Of a DNA stretch of 64,000 bases, positions 40,660 through 49,229 are shown piece after piece; the first letter of the stretch is position 1, and each line of letters starts with the position of its first letter. The notes beneath the pieces were generated by a model that was not told the DNA's origin, made no database searches, and saw nothing but the letters and a program-made list of their open reading frames with translations. The position numbers and the translations under genes are program-made. The DNA comes from Streptomonospora nanhaiensis (lineage in GTDB: Bacteria > Actinomycetota > Actinomycetes > Streptosporangiales > Streptosporangiaceae). The stretch lies in assembly GCF_013410565.1 (NCBI RefSeq), contig NZ_JACCFO010000001.1, positions 5,146,001-5,210,000 on the forward strand, given 5' to 3'.

Positions 40660-41610
40660 TCAGCGGGCGGCGGGCTCGCCGGCGCCGCGCAGGTGCGACA
40701 TGGGGCCGTACAGCTCCCGGAGCCGCCGCACCTCGTCGGCGTCCACGAACCGCGCGATGCCGCGGCCGTAGTCCTTCGCGGTCTCGATCACGAACCGCAC
40801 CGCGGTCTCCACGGTGCCCAGGTCCGTGGCGCCGGTGGCCGACCCCGCCACGGCGGTCTCGGTCACGATGGCCACGCCCACGACCGGGGCGGCGGTGGCC
40901 GTGGCGGGCTGCAGGATCGAGTTCACGTGGTAGACGCCGTTGCCGTAGGGGGTGATGTCCTGCATGGTCAGCGGCATGACCACCGGCGGGCGGCCGGTGG
41001 TGCGCGAGACGACGTCCAGCAGGGTCTCGGGCACGCGCACGATCCACCCGTCCACCACGGCCGGGGTGATGGCGATGCCGTGGTGGTTGCAGACCCGGTT
41101 GCCCTTGGTGGTGTCCACGGACAGGATCGCGTCCATGGCCGGCAGCACCTCGTGCCGGTTGCTGACCTCCTGGTCCACGGCCGAACTCATGAACGGGACC
41201 GGGTCGTGCGGCTGGGTCGGGGCGTCGGGGTCGACGTGGGTGGCCAGCACGACGTCGCCGGGCAGGGTGTCGCCCCGGCGGCGCATGTCCAGGAGCTTGG
41301 CGGCCGCCGCGACCGTGGTGAGGGCGCCGTCGCCGTCGCTGACGAAGCCGATCTGCTCGGGGCGCGCGCCCAGGCCGCCCAGGCGGCCCAGGATGCCCAA
41401 AGTGGGCGCGGGCCCGCCCGAGGCGGCCCCGGCCGTGCCGGCGACGGTCACCCGGACGAAGTCGGTGGACCCGCCCTCGCCCGCGACGGTCTCCACGACG
41501 ACCTCGTCCTCGGCGGCGCCGTGGCGGCGCAGGTACTCGGCGACCGACGCGCCGTCGGCGGCCGGGGTGTCGAGCAGGTCGTAGGCCTCGATGACGTGGC
41601 TCCAGGACAT
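40660..41610 (-). CDS. DUF1177 family protein
   Basis: 316 residues. TLGILGRLGGLGARPEQIGFVSDGDGALTTVAAAAKLLDM and GDVVLATHVDPDAPTQPHDPVPFMSSAVDQEVSNRHEV recall M20/M42-like metal-site segments, and GNRVCNHHGIAITPAVVDGWIVRVPETLLDVV is the distinctive DUF1177 part. The family is uncharacterised but is repeatedly found next to AroM, racemases and OPT transporters, as here, which suggests a step in the breakdown of an imported peptide or D-amino acid compound. It is the last gene of the leftward unit, about 150 bases after the racemase gene. Confidence 0.85.
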   Translation of the reverse strand: MSWSHVIEAYDLLDTPAADGASVAEYLRRHGAAEDEVVVETVAGEGGSTDFVRVTVAGTAGAASGGPAPTLGILGRLGGLGARPEQIGFVSDGDGALTTVAAAAKLLDMRRRGDTLPGDVVLATHVDPDAPTQPHDPVPFMSSAVDQEVSNRHEVLPAMDAILSVDTTKGNRVCNHHGIAITPAVVDGWIVRVPETLLDVVSRTTGRPPVVMPLTMQDITPYGNGVYHVNSILQPATATAAPVVGVAIVTETAVAGSATGATDLGTVETAVRFVIETAKDYGRGIARFVDADEVRRLRELYGPMSHLRGAGEPAAR

Positions 41611-41762
41611 GGGGTTCCTCTCAGGTGTGGTGGTGGGTGATCGCCGGCCCGGCGGGCGGGCGCGGCCGGCGCGTCAGGGCCGGGGCGGTCGGGGATGAGG
41701 GGCGCGCCGCGCCCGCGGCGCGGTGGGCGCGCGCGGGCGGTGGCGGCCCGCCGGGGCGCATG

Positions 41763-42404
41763 TCAGCCGCCGGCCGCGCGCACGGCGGCGCGCGCCCCGG
41801 CGCGGACGGCGTCGACCACGGGGACCTCCACCCGCTCGGCGAGGTGGGCGGCCAGCCCGATGGTGGTCATGCCGGTGCAGGCGAACATCAGGGTGTCGGC
41901 GCCCAGGGCCACCAGGCGCTCGGCGGCCCGGACCGACGCGGCCAGGCCCGCCGCACCGCGCAGGTCGTGGGTGCTGCGCACGCCCTCGGGCACCAGCGCG
42001 GCGACGCGGGCGGGGCCCAGCACGGAGGTGACGGCCGCGGGGGTGCGGGTGGTGAGGTCGAGCACGCCCACCCGCGAGCCCAGCTCCAGCGCGCGGCGGG
42101 CGGCCGCCTCGCCCGCGCCCACGACGGGCACCCCCACCGCGGCGCGGGCGCCGGCCAGCCCCGGGTCGGCCGCGCAGCTGACGAGCAGCGCCGCCACGCC
42201 GTCCTCGCGCTCCATGCGCGCGGCCAGCTCGGGGACCTTGGCGGCGGCGAGCGCGAAGGTGGCGTCGTCGTGCACGCCGTCGGGCTGGTCGGGCAGGCAC
42301 CGCGACACGGTCTCCACGCCCAGTTCGGCCTCGATGACCCGGCCGTGGGCGCCCAGCAGCCCGTCGTCGCCGGTGGTGACGACCCGGATGACCCCGATCC
42401 TCAC
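41763..42404 (-). CDS. Asp/Glu/hydantoin racemase family protein
   Basis: 213 residues from a GTG that overlaps the AroM stop (GTGA). The two catalytic cysteines of the racemase family are visible as ALLVSCAADPGL and TLMFACTGMTTIGL, one per pseudo-symmetric lobe, with VPVVGAGEAAARRALELGSRVGVLDL in between. Cofactor-independent racemases of this group convert L- and D-amino acids, hydantoins or related acids. Context (OPT, AroM, DUF1177, peptidase E) suggests a peptide or D-amino-acid substrate. Confidence 0.88.
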   Translation of the reverse strand: MRIGVIRVVTTGDDGLLGAHGRVIEAELGVETVSRCLPDQPDGVHDDATFALAAAKVPELAARMEREDGVAALLVSCAADPGLAGARAAVGVPVVGAGEAAARRALELGSRVGVLDLTTRTPAAVTSVLGPARVAALVPEGVRSTHDLRGAAGLAASVRAAERLVALGADTLMFACTGMTTIGLAAHLAERVEVPVVDAVRAGARAAVRAAGG

Positions 42405-43108
42405 GCCGCCCCCCGCGTGCGCGCGGCGAGGGAGTCCAGGACCTCCGCGGCCAGGCGCGCGCAGACCGAGCGGGCCAGGACCACCGGCAGCCCCGAGGCG
42501 GCGGCCGCGCGGGCGCGCATCTCCTCGGTGTAGCCGATGCAGTCCAGGGCCAGCAGGTCGGCGCCGGCGTCGGCCAGGCGCCGCGCGGCGGCGGCGAGGT
42601 CGGCGGGCGTGCCGGTGTAGGGGGAGCAGACGTCGGTGCGCACCCGGGCGCCGGCGGGCAGGCGGCGGCCGAACTTGGCCTCGGTGTCGCGCGTCTGCTC
42701 GGGCAGCGGGCACACCACGCCGAGCGTGCCGCCCTCGCCGAGCAGGGCCGCCGCGCCGAAGGCGATCATCCGGTCGGGGACGAAGAGCGGCTTGGTGTGG
42801 ACCGGCTCGGGGAAGGCGCCGGTGCAGGCGAGCAGCACCGCGTCGACCTCCCGCTCCAGATCGGCCAGGATCGCGGGCAGGCGCTCGGTCACCAGCGACT
42901 CGCCCAGCACCACGGAGGTGCCGTCGGCGAGGCGGGTCGTGAGGGCGTGGTCGCCGGGCGCGACCGGCCGCGCCTCGATCTGGGCGCGGGTGAGGCCGTC
43001 GAGCACGCCGCGCTCGACGACGGCGGCCTCGGGCACCAGCGCGGTGAGTTCGGGGGTGAGGTCGGGGCGCGGCGCCTGGCCGATGGTGAGGACTCCCAGT
43101 CGTGTCAT
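42401..43108 (-). CDS. AroM family protein
   Basis: 235 residues. RLGVLTIGQAPRPDLTPEL is the AroM signature; the rest is a racemase-like two-lobe fold with VLLACTGAFPEP and LLALDCIGYTEEMR, Cys in the positions of Asp/Glu racemase catalytic residues. AroM was named from the E. coli aroL operon but its function is unknown. It lies 14 bases after the OPT transporter stop and overlaps the racemase start, so the two racemase-fold proteins are translationally coupled and may work together. Confidence 0.85.
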   Translation of the reverse strand: MTRLGVLTIGQAPRPDLTPELTALVPEAAVVERGVLDGLTRAQIEARPVAPGDHALTTRLADGTSVVLGESLVTERLPAILADLEREVDAVLLACTGAFPEPVHTKPLFVPDRMIAFGAAALLGEGGTLGVVCPLPEQTRDTEAKFGRRLPAGARVRTDVCSPYTGTPADLAAAARRLADAGADLLALDCIGYTEEMRARAAAASGLPVVLARSVCARLAAEVLDSLAARTRGAA

Positions 43109-43122
43109 GGTCCCTCCCGGGT

Positions 43123-44772
43123 TCAGCGGCTGAAGATGGTGCCGACGGAGTGCACGGAGTCGCCGGCGATGAGCCCGGCCCCGACCAGGGAGATCTCCTG
43201 CTCGCCCTTCTCGCCCCGGCGGCGCTGCCACACCAGGCGGACCGCGAGCCCGGCCAGCACCAGCCATCCGGCGTTGGGCGTGGCCACGAGCAGGCCGGTG
43301 GCGAGCAGGACGCCCATCTGGCGCCGGGGGCCGCCCAGCAGCTGCACGAGCGCGCCGGGGACGGCCCACAGCGCCAACTGCAGCAGGACGGAGGGGTCGG
43401 TCAGCCCGGCCTCGATGGTGTCGGCGTAGACGATGGAGGTGGGCGGCACGGCGCCCTCCTCGAACAGGCCCTGCCACAGCAGCGCCACCATGCCGATGGC
43501 CACGGCGAAGCCGATCATCGAGGAGAAGAGCTGCTGGCGGCGGCCGTCCAGTTCGAAGGCGGTGTAGGGGCGGCGGTCGCGGCGCAGGATCCAGCCGGCC
43601 TTGAAGTCGTAGCCCATGTCGGCGAATGCCGGGCCGGTGGCCGCGCAGTAGCCGACGAGCAGGGCCAGCGGCACCCCGGGGATGCCCAGCGCCAGGCCGA
43701 GGATGAGGAAGATGAGGGTGACCGCGAAGGCGGGGAACCAGCCCGCGTGCATGGCGGCCAGGCCCACGATCAGCTCGTGCACCAGGGCGGCCACGGCGGC
43801 GAACAGGACGAACCCGATGATGCCCAGCCAGCTCATGTCCGACCAGATCCCGCCGGCGACCGCGAGCACGAGGGCGCCGAGGGCGAAGAGGGCGTAGCCC
43901 GACCCCAGGGCCCGGCCCAGCGTGGCGCGGCTGACCGTGTAGGCCAGGGACGGGTCGTCCTGGGCGGCGCGCTCGCGGGCCGCCTCGCGCTCGGTCTCGC
44001 GGCGGCTCTGCCGGCCGGCGAGGATGACCACGATCTGGGCCAGCGCCACCACGCCCGCGCCGATCATCACGCCGTGGGGCACGTAGACGGCGTTGAGGTC
44101 CACGCCGATGACCGCCGGGGAGTACTGGGCGACGAGCAGGCCGACGGCGAACATCAGCAGCGCCCACACGTTGCCGATCATCGCGATGCCCGCCGCCGAC
44201 ATCGGCATGCCCAGGAAGGACGCGCCCAGCCCGAACACGCCGCTGCCCACGAGGATCGCCGCCTGGCGGCCGCCCCTGTCGCCGGCCTTGATGGTCTCGG
44301 CGGCGGCGACACCGGGCGGCCAGGCCGCGTCGGCCGGCAGGAACCGGGAGCCGAACGCCTTGTAGAGCACCCACACGTCGATGAGCAGGCCCAGCGAGGC
44401 GCCCAGCAGCATCGGCCACACGAGGTCGGGGCGGCCGAAGAGGAACGGGATGGCGATCGGGGTGAGCAGGGAGTTCGCGGCGGCGAACGTCGCACCCGAG
44501 ATCGAGGACTGGAGGAGGTTCTGCCGGTTGGTGTTGCGGAAGGACCGCATCCCCAGGAACCCGATCCGGCCGATGAGCATGGCGATGACCGCGCCGATGA
44601 CACTGGTGTTGGGCGAGACCCCCAGCGTCGTGATCATGTGGATGCCGATGACGGCGCCGAGGAGGCTCACCAGCACGGTGGCGATGACGACGACGGGCTC
44701 GAACGCCCGGGGGTGGCGGGCGCTCTCGGAGGTCTGCGGTTCGGCGGCCGAACCGGGTGCCGACGGTTCCAT
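43123..44772 (-). CDS. OPT family oligopeptide transporter
   Basis: 549 residues with about a dozen hydrophobic helices. ITTLGVSPNTSVIGAVIAMLIGRIG, NTNRQNLLQSSISGATFAAANSLLTP and GYCAATGPAFADMGYDFKAGWILR match conserved OPT segments (N-R-Q-N-x-x-Q; G-P-x-x-A-D-x-G-Y-D). OPT carriers take up small peptides or metal chelates with protons. The ATG at 44772 has AGGA upstream. First gene of the leftward operon and divergent from the IclR gene. Confidence 0.9.
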   Translation of the reverse strand: MEPSAPGSAAEPQTSESARHPRAFEPVVVIATVLVSLLGAVIGIHMITTLGVSPNTSVIGAVIAMLIGRIGFLGMRSFRNTNRQNLLQSSISGATFAAANSLLTPIAIPFLFGRPDLVWPMLLGASLGLLIDVWVLYKAFGSRFLPADAAWPPGVAAAETIKAGDRGGRQAAILVGSGVFGLGASFLGMPMSAAGIAMIGNVWALLMFAVGLLVAQYSPAVIGVDLNAVYVPHGVMIGAGVVALAQIVVILAGRQSRRETEREAARERAAQDDPSLAYTVSRATLGRALGSGYALFALGALVLAVAGGIWSDMSWLGIIGFVLFAAVAALVHELIVGLAAMHAGWFPAFAVTLIFLILGLALGIPGVPLALLVGYCAATGPAFADMGYDFKAGWILRRDRRPYTAFELDGRRQQLFSSMIGFAVAIGMVALLWQGLFEEGAVPPTSIVYADTIEAGLTDPSVLLQLALWAVPGALVQLLGGPRRQMGVLLATGLLVATPNAGWLVLAGLAVRLVWQRRRGEKGEQEISLVGAGLIAGDSVHSVGTIFSR

Positions 44773-44906
44773 GTGTGGTCCTTCGCGGATGCTCACGTCC
44801 ATCAAGGGCGGAGTTGACACTGGTCAGGGGGCATGCGGTGCGCGACGACCCGGTCATGTCCCCACCCGCTCAGGCTGCCTGCCGTTCACCCGCGCAAGCA
44901 AAGGTT

Positions 44907-44921
44907 TCCCACTATCTGGGA
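44907..44921. promoter_or_regulatory. IclR operator candidate
   Basis: TCCCA (44907-44911), five bases, TGGGA (44917-44921), a perfect 15-bp inverted repeat in the AT-rich divergent region between the OPT operon and the IclR gene. Size and position fit an IclR site. Confidence 0.55.
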
Positions 44922-44988
44922 GTTAAGATCATATTTCGGTCCCCATGCGAGGGGTGTCCCGCTCCTCGGACGGACGTAGGGTGAGCCC

Positions 44989-45840
44989 ATGTCCACCGGC
45001 TCCACCGGGCGCACCGGACCCCTCCAGACGGTCGACCGGGCCCTCGACATCCTCCTGAGCTTCGACGAGTACCGCACGAGCTGGGGCGTCCTCGAACTCG
45101 CCGACGCGTTCGGGCTGTCCAAGTCGACCGCCCAGCGCCTCCTCGCCTCGCTGGCGGGAAAGGGGTTCCTGCGCGCCGACCCCGACACCCGCCGCTACAG
45201 CATGGGCCCGGCCATGTGGCGCATGGCCGGGCTGTGGGAGCGCTCGGGCGGGCTGTCGGTGCTGGCCGAGCCCCTGCTGGCCGAGCTGGCGCGGGCCAGC
45301 GGCCGCACCGCGCTGTTCTGCGTCCCCGACGGCGCGCACGTGCGCTGCATCGCCGCGGTCAGCGGGACGGAGGGGCCGCGCCGATCGCACCCGTTCGTGG
45401 ACGAGCTGTACCCGGCGCACGCCGGGGCGACCTCCCGCGCCTACTTCGCCTTCCTCGACCCCGCCGAGCGCCGGGCGCTGCTGGCGGGCCGCCCCTCCGC
45501 GCGTTTCTCCGACCTCACCCCGTTCGAGGAGCGGCAGGTCGAGGCGCTGCTGGACGAGGCCTTCGAGCAGGGCTACGCGCTCTCCCAGGGCGAGTACGAC
45601 GCCGCGTCCCGCGCGCTGGGCGTGCCCGTGTTCGGCGGCAAGCGCCCGGTGGGGTCGGTGTCGCTGGTGGAGAACAAGTACTCCGACCACGGCGACGACC
45701 TGCTGGACCACCTGGCGGCGCTGCGCGCCGCCGCCGACGAGCTGACCGGGCTGCTGTCCAACCGCCGCCCGGAACCGCCCACGCGCAACTGGCGGCGGGG
45801 GCACGGCGCCCGCCCCGCCCCGCGCACCACCGCACCCTGA
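44989..45840 (+). CDS. IclR family transcriptional regulator
   Basis: 283 residues. LQTVDRALDILLSFDEYRTSWGVLELADAFGLSKSTAQRLLASLAGKGFLRAD is the winged HTH; the C-terminal effector domain has PDGAHVRCIAAV, LYPAHAGATSRAYFAFL, and FEQGYALSQGEYDAASRALGVPVFG, all canonical. It likely controls the divergent OPT/AroM/racemase/DUF1177 operon and the downstream peptidase E in response to a metabolite of the pathway. Confidence 0.92.
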   Translation: MSTGSTGRTGPLQTVDRALDILLSFDEYRTSWGVLELADAFGLSKSTAQRLLASLAGKGFLRADPDTRRYSMGPAMWRMAGLWERSGGLSVLAEPLLAELARASGRTALFCVPDGAHVRCIAAVSGTEGPRRSHPFVDELYPAHAGATSRAYFAFLDPAERRALLAGRPSARFSDLTPFEERQVEALLDEAFEQGYALSQGEYDAASRALGVPVFGGKRPVGSVSLVENKYSDHGDDLLDHLAALRAAADELTGLLSNRRPEPPTRNWRRGHGARPAPRTTAP

Positions 45841-45850
45841 AGGACGACCC

Positions 45851-46609
45851 ATGCCCGAACTGCTCCTCTTCTCCAACTCCACCAACCACGGCCGGGGCTA
45901 CCTGGACCACGCGTGGGAGGAGGTGGAGGCGTTCCTCGACGGCCGGGACCGGGTGGCGTTCGTGCCGTTCGCCGGGGGCGACCACGGCGCCTACACCGCG
46001 CGGGTGGCCGCCGCCTTCGCCGCGCGCGGGATCGCGGTGACGGGCGTGCCGGCGGACGCCGGGGCCGCGGGGGTGCTGGACGGGGCGCAGGCGGTCTTCG
46101 TGGGCGGCGGCAACACCTTCCGCCTGGTGGACACCCTCCAGCGCACCGGGCTGATGGACGCCCTGCGGGAGCGCGTGGCGGCCGGGCTGCCCTACATGGG
46201 GGCGAGCGCGGGCACCAACATCACCGCGCCCACGCTGCGGACCACCAACGACATGCCCATCGTGGAGCCCGCGTCGTTCGCCGCGCTGGGGTTCCTGCCG
46301 TTCCAGATCAACCCGCACTACCTGGACGCCGACCCGGCCTCCACCCACAACGGCGAGACCCGCGAGACCCGGCTGCGGGAGTTCCTGGAGGCCAACGACG
46401 TGGACGTGCTCGGCCTGCGGGAGGGGACGCACCTGCGGGTGCGGGGCGGCGGGGCGGAGGTAGAGCGCGCGGTGGTCGGCGGCACCGCCGTGCAGCCCGG
46501 CGCCCCGGGACCGGCGATCGTGTTCCGCCGCGGCACCGAGCCCTTCGAGGTCTCCGGCGAGGTCACCGACCTGTTCGCGCGCACGCCGCGCTTCGACCAC
46601 CCCGCCTAG
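45851..46609 (+). CDS. pepE: Peptidase E (S51 dipeptidase)
   Basis: 252 residues. GASAGTN with the nucleophile Ser119, TTNDMPIVEP (Asp134) and QINPHYLD (His156) reproduce the catalytic triad of Salmonella peptidase E (Ser120/Asp135/His157). The enzyme cleaves dipeptides with N-terminal aspartate. VFVGGGNTFRLVDTLQRTG is the usual conserved N-terminal segment. It begins 10 bases after the IclR stop. With the OPT transporter and racemases it suggests import and breakdown of an acidic dipeptide. Confidence 0.92.
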   Translation: MPELLLFSNSTNHGRGYLDHAWEEVEAFLDGRDRVAFVPFAGGDHGAYTARVAAAFAARGIAVTGVPADAGAAGVLDGAQAVFVGGGNTFRLVDTLQRTGLMDALRERVAAGLPYMGASAGTNITAPTLRTTNDMPIVEPASFAALGFLPFQINPHYLDADPASTHNGETRETRLREFLEANDVDVLGLREGTHLRVRGGGAEVERAVVGGTAVQPGAPGPAIVFRRGTEPFEVSGEVTDLFARTPRFDHPA

Positions 46610-46671
46610 GGCCGGGCGCGCGCTCGGGCGCCGGGGCCTGGAGGCAAAAACCGCCGGTCCGGGCTTGATAT

Positions 46672-46687
46672 GCAAGTACACACTTGC
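46672..46687. promoter_or_regulatory. ArsR operator candidate
   Basis: GCAAGT (46672-46677), ACAC, ACTTGC (46682-46687), a perfect inverted repeat 14 bases before the ArsR GTG, overlapping the promoter region. Likely self-repression by the ArsR protein. Confidence 0.6.
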
Positions 46688-46700
46688 CTATTGTGGGGGT

Positions 46701-46994
46701 GTGGCCGACGATGTATTCAAGGCACTGGCCGACCCCACCCGCCGCACAATCCTCGACGAGCTCGCCGAGTCCTCGGGGCAGACGCTCTTCGAGATCTGCA
46801 CGCGGCTGAGCATGAAGCACCGGCTCGGCATCTCGCGCCAGGCGGTCTCCCAGCACCTCGCCGTGCTGGAGGCCGCCGGGCTGGTCGAGACCCGGCGGGA
46901 GGGCCGCTACAAGTTCCACACGTTGAACCCGGCACCGCTGAAGCGCATCACCGAGCGGTGGACCCGGCCCGACCAACCGGAGAGCACACCATGA
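46701..46994 (+). CDS. ArsR family regulator
   Basis: 97 residues from GTG 46701. VFKALADPTRRTILDELAES and RLGISRQAVSQHLAVLEAAGLVETRREGRYKFHTLN form the winged helix of the ArsR group without metal-binding cysteines (only one Cys). Such members control VOC or SRPBCC partner genes. Its stop overlaps the ATG of the VOC gene (ATGA). Confidence 0.9.
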   Translation: MADDVFKALADPTRRTILDELAESSGQTLFEICTRLSMKHRLGISRQAVSQHLAVLEAAGLVETRREGRYKFHTLNPAPLKRITERWTRPDQPESTP

Positions 46995-47380
46995 GAATCC
47001 GCCTGCTGAGCGTCTTCGTCGACGACCAGGAGAAGGCCCTGCGCTTCTACACCGACGTGCTGGGCTTCGTGAAGAAGCACGACGTCCCCATCAGCGGCGA
47101 GGACCGGTGGCTGACCGTCGTCTCGCCGGAGGACCCCGACGGCGCCGAACTCCTGCTGGAGCCCGCCGGGCATCCCGCCGTGGCGCCCTACCGCGAGGCA
47201 CTGGCCAAGGACGGCATCCCGCTCGCCCAGTTCGCCGTGGCCGACGTCCAGGCGGAGTTCGAGCGCCTGCGCGGGCTCGGCGTGGCCTTCACCCAGGAGC
47301 CCCTGGAGATGGGCGGTGTCACCACCGCGGTGCTGGACGACACCTGCGGCAACCTCATCCAGATCATCCAGCAGCCCTAG
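46991..47380 (+). CDS. VOC (glyoxalase/bleomycin-resistance fold) protein
   Basis: 129 residues. RLLSVFVDDQEKALRFYTDVLGFVKKHDVPI and WLTVVSPEDPDGAELLLEP, then FAVADVQAEFERLRGLGVAFTQEPLEMGGVTTAVLDDTCGNLIQIIQ show the paired beta-alpha-beta-beta-beta units with the C-terminal D-x-x-G-N. Either a dioxygenase/glyoxalase-type enzyme or a drug-binding protein. It is translationally coupled to ArsR. Its stop codon TAG (47378-47380) touches the insertion sequence: the last G is the first base of the element. Confidence 0.88.
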   Translation: MRIRLLSVFVDDQEKALRFYTDVLGFVKKHDVPISGEDRWLTVVSPEDPDGAELLLEPAGHPAVAPYREALAKDGIPLAQFAVADVQAEFERLRGLGVAFTQEPLEMGGVTTAVLDDTCGNLIQIIQQP

Positions 47381-48263
47381 GCAGTGTTTGTTGAACGGGT
47401 AAGGTCGCGCAGCCAGATTCTGATCGAGGCCACCTGGACGGTGCCCTCGAAGATCACGGCCCGCTTGTCATAGCGGGTGGCCACCGCGCGGTTCTGCTTG
47501 AGCAGGTTGATCGCGCGCTCGACGGTGTTGCGCAAGCGGTAGGCCTCCCGGTCGAAGGACGGGGGCCTGCCGCCCGCCGAACCGCGCCGCAGCCGGTTGG
47601 CCCGCTGGTCGGCGGGCTCGGCGATGGTCGCCTTGGTCTTGCGCCGGCGCAGGTAGGACCGGTTGGCGCGGCTGGAGTAGGCCTTATCGCCCAGCAACCG
47701 GTCCAGGCGGGTGCGCGCCCGCCCCCCGGAGCGCGCCAGGCGCAGCCGCTCCAGCAGAGGCCGCAGCATCACCGTGTCGGCGTGCTGGCCGGGGGTGAGG
47801 GCCAGGACCAGCGGCCGCCGGCGGGTGTCGGCGATCAGGTGGAGCTTGGTGGACCAGCCGCCCCGCGAGCGCCCGAGTGCTTGGGCCCTGTCCCCTTCGT
47901 CCCGGGCCGCCTCCCCTTTTTTGGGGCTCCGGCGGCGTGGTGGTGGGCGCGGATCACGGTGGAGTCGATACCGGCGGTGAGTTCGGCGCCGGTGAGGGCG
48001 TCGATGCGCAGCCGGTCGGCGATGCGCTGCCAGGTGCCGTCCAGGCACCAGCGGCGGTGGCGTCCGGCGGCGGTTTCCCAGGGGCCGTAGCGTTCGGGCA
48101 GGTCGCGCCAGGGGATGCCTGTCCTGGTGCGGTAGAGGATGGCGTTGATGACGCGGCGGTGGTCGGCCCACCGCTTGCCTTTGCGGGGGTGGGCGGGCAT
48201 GAGCGGGGCGAGCAGGTCCCACTCGGCGTCGGTGAGTTCATGGCGTCGGACCATGGATCCCAA
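47377..48263 (-). CDS. IS5-family transposase, made by -1 frameshifting
   Basis: Two overlapping frames. The first (ATG at 48263 or 48254) gives MVRRHELTDAEWDLLAPLMP, PWRDLPERYGPWETA and AGIDSTVIRAHHHA with the first catalytic Asp. The second gives GGWSTKLHLIADTRRRPL, LLGDKAYSSRANRSYLRRR with the second Asp and FDREAYRLRNTVERAINLLK with the Glu of the DDE triad. A_AAA_AAG at 47916-47922 (minus strand), the classical -1 slippery heptamer, lies in the overlap. The stop TAG uses the flanking target TA. Frameshift production is known for this group; full-length product is expected to be about 295 residues. Confidence 0.82.
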
Positions 48264-48313
48264 GGATTACCGAAGACCAGCCCGCCCCGCAGACCTTTCA
48301 AAAAAACAGGACC
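47380..48313. mobile_element. IS5-family insertion sequence
   Basis: About 934 bp, carrying one frameshifted transposase on the minus strand. The ends are imperfect inverted repeats: GGCAGTGTTTGTTGAA at the left, and GGTCCTGTTTTTTTGAAA on the complementary strand at the right, best aligned with one gap. The direct TA at 47378-47379 and 48314-48315 is the likely target duplication. Ends are set from this comparison and are approximate by 1-2 bases. Insertion is directly behind the VOC gene and left it intact. Confidence 0.75.
47916..47922 (-). other. Programmed -1 frameshift site
   Basis: A AAA AAG on the minus strand, read in the first transposase frame; moving back one base gives CCC AAA AAA GGG GAG in the second frame. 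GGGGAGG follows at once, which could act as a downstream purine-rich stimulator. The joined product restores the DDE domain. Confidence 0.7.
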
Positions 48314-48341
48314 TAGGCGCCCGGGCCGGGCCGCGCGGCCC

Positions 48342-48992
48342 TCAGCGGCCCTCGGCGGCCATCCGCAGGCCGAGGGCCACCAGGACGGTCCCGCTGACCG
48401 CGTCCAGGCGGCGGCGGACGGCGGGGCGGCGGAACCAGGCGCCGGCGCGGCCCACCACGGCGGCCAGGCCCAGGTAGAGGACGGTCTCGACGGCCACCTG
48501 GAGCAGCGCCAGAAGCGCGGTCGTGGCCAGCAGCGGCCGGCCGGCGGGCACGAACTGCGGGTAGAAGGCGATCATGAACGCTGCGGCCTTGGGATTGGCC
48601 AGCATCACAAGGGCGCCCTCGCCGAAGGCCCGCCACCACGACCGCGGAGAGGGGGCCGCCGGGGCCGGGTTGATGGGCGCCGCCGCGCCGGCGCCGCGGG
48701 CCGCCCACGCCGCGCGCCAGGACCGCACCCCCAGGTAGAGCAGGACGGCCGCGCCGACCACGCGCAGCACGAGGTAGGCGGCCTCGGAGGCGGCGACCAG
48801 CGCCGCCAGGCCGGCGCCGGCGCACAGCGCCCACACGTACAGGCCGGCCTCCAGGCCCAGGACCGTCGGAACGGCGCCCGCCACGCCCCGCAGCGCCGCG
48901 CGGCGTAGGATCAGCGCCATCGCCGGGCCGGGCGAGGCCGAGATCAGCACCACGGCGACGACGAACGCGGGGAGAGCGGCCACGAGGTCCAT
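48342..48992 (-). CDS. LysE/RhtB family amino-acid exporter
   Basis: 216 residues from ATG 48992. LPAFVVAVVLISASPGPAMALILRRAALRG contains the S-x-x-PGP signature; GEGALVMLANPKAAAFMIAFYPQFVP is the conserved N-P-K segment. Six hydrophobic stretches in all. Exporter of an amino acid or analogue. It is divergent from the SigJ-type gene; the upstream start at 49049 is less likely because the additional residues are charged and have no ribosome site. Confidence 0.88.
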   Translation of the reverse strand: MDLVAALPAFVVAVVLISASPGPAMALILRRAALRGVAGAVPTVLGLEAGLYVWALCAGAGLAALVAASEAAYLVLRVVGAAVLLYLGVRSWRAAWAARGAGAAAPINPAPAAPSPRSWWRAFGEGALVMLANPKAAAFMIAFYPQFVPAGRPLLATTALLALLQVAVETVLYLGLAAVVGRAGAWFRRPAVRRRLDAVSGTVLVALGLRMAAEGR

Positions 48993-49061
48993 GGCGACGA
49001 TCGGACCACGCGGCCCGGCGGACGCGCAACGCGGTTCCGCGCGGCCCACCCGGAGTGGCGC

Positions 49062-49100
49062 GCGTCACATCGGTGTCACAGCCGGCGGACCCCCGGTGTC
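49062..49100 (+). promoter_or_regulatory. Candidate ECF-type promoter for the sigma factor gene
   Basis: GTCACA occurs twice, at 49064-49069 and 49075-49080, 11 bases apart; the second, with GGTGTC about 16 bases downstream, resembles the GTCACA/CGTC pattern of SigJ-type self-activated promoters. The transcript would start about 130 bases before the ATG. Tentative. Confidence 0.3.
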
Positions 49101-49229
49101 TTGTGGCCGACGGCCCGCCGCGCCCGGGTGGTTCGGGCGCGCCTTCACCCCCGGCCTCCGCCGGGCCGGGGGAGGGCACGCGGCGGCCGCCGCCCGACCG
49201 CCGAGGACGCGACCACGAAGGGCCGACAC

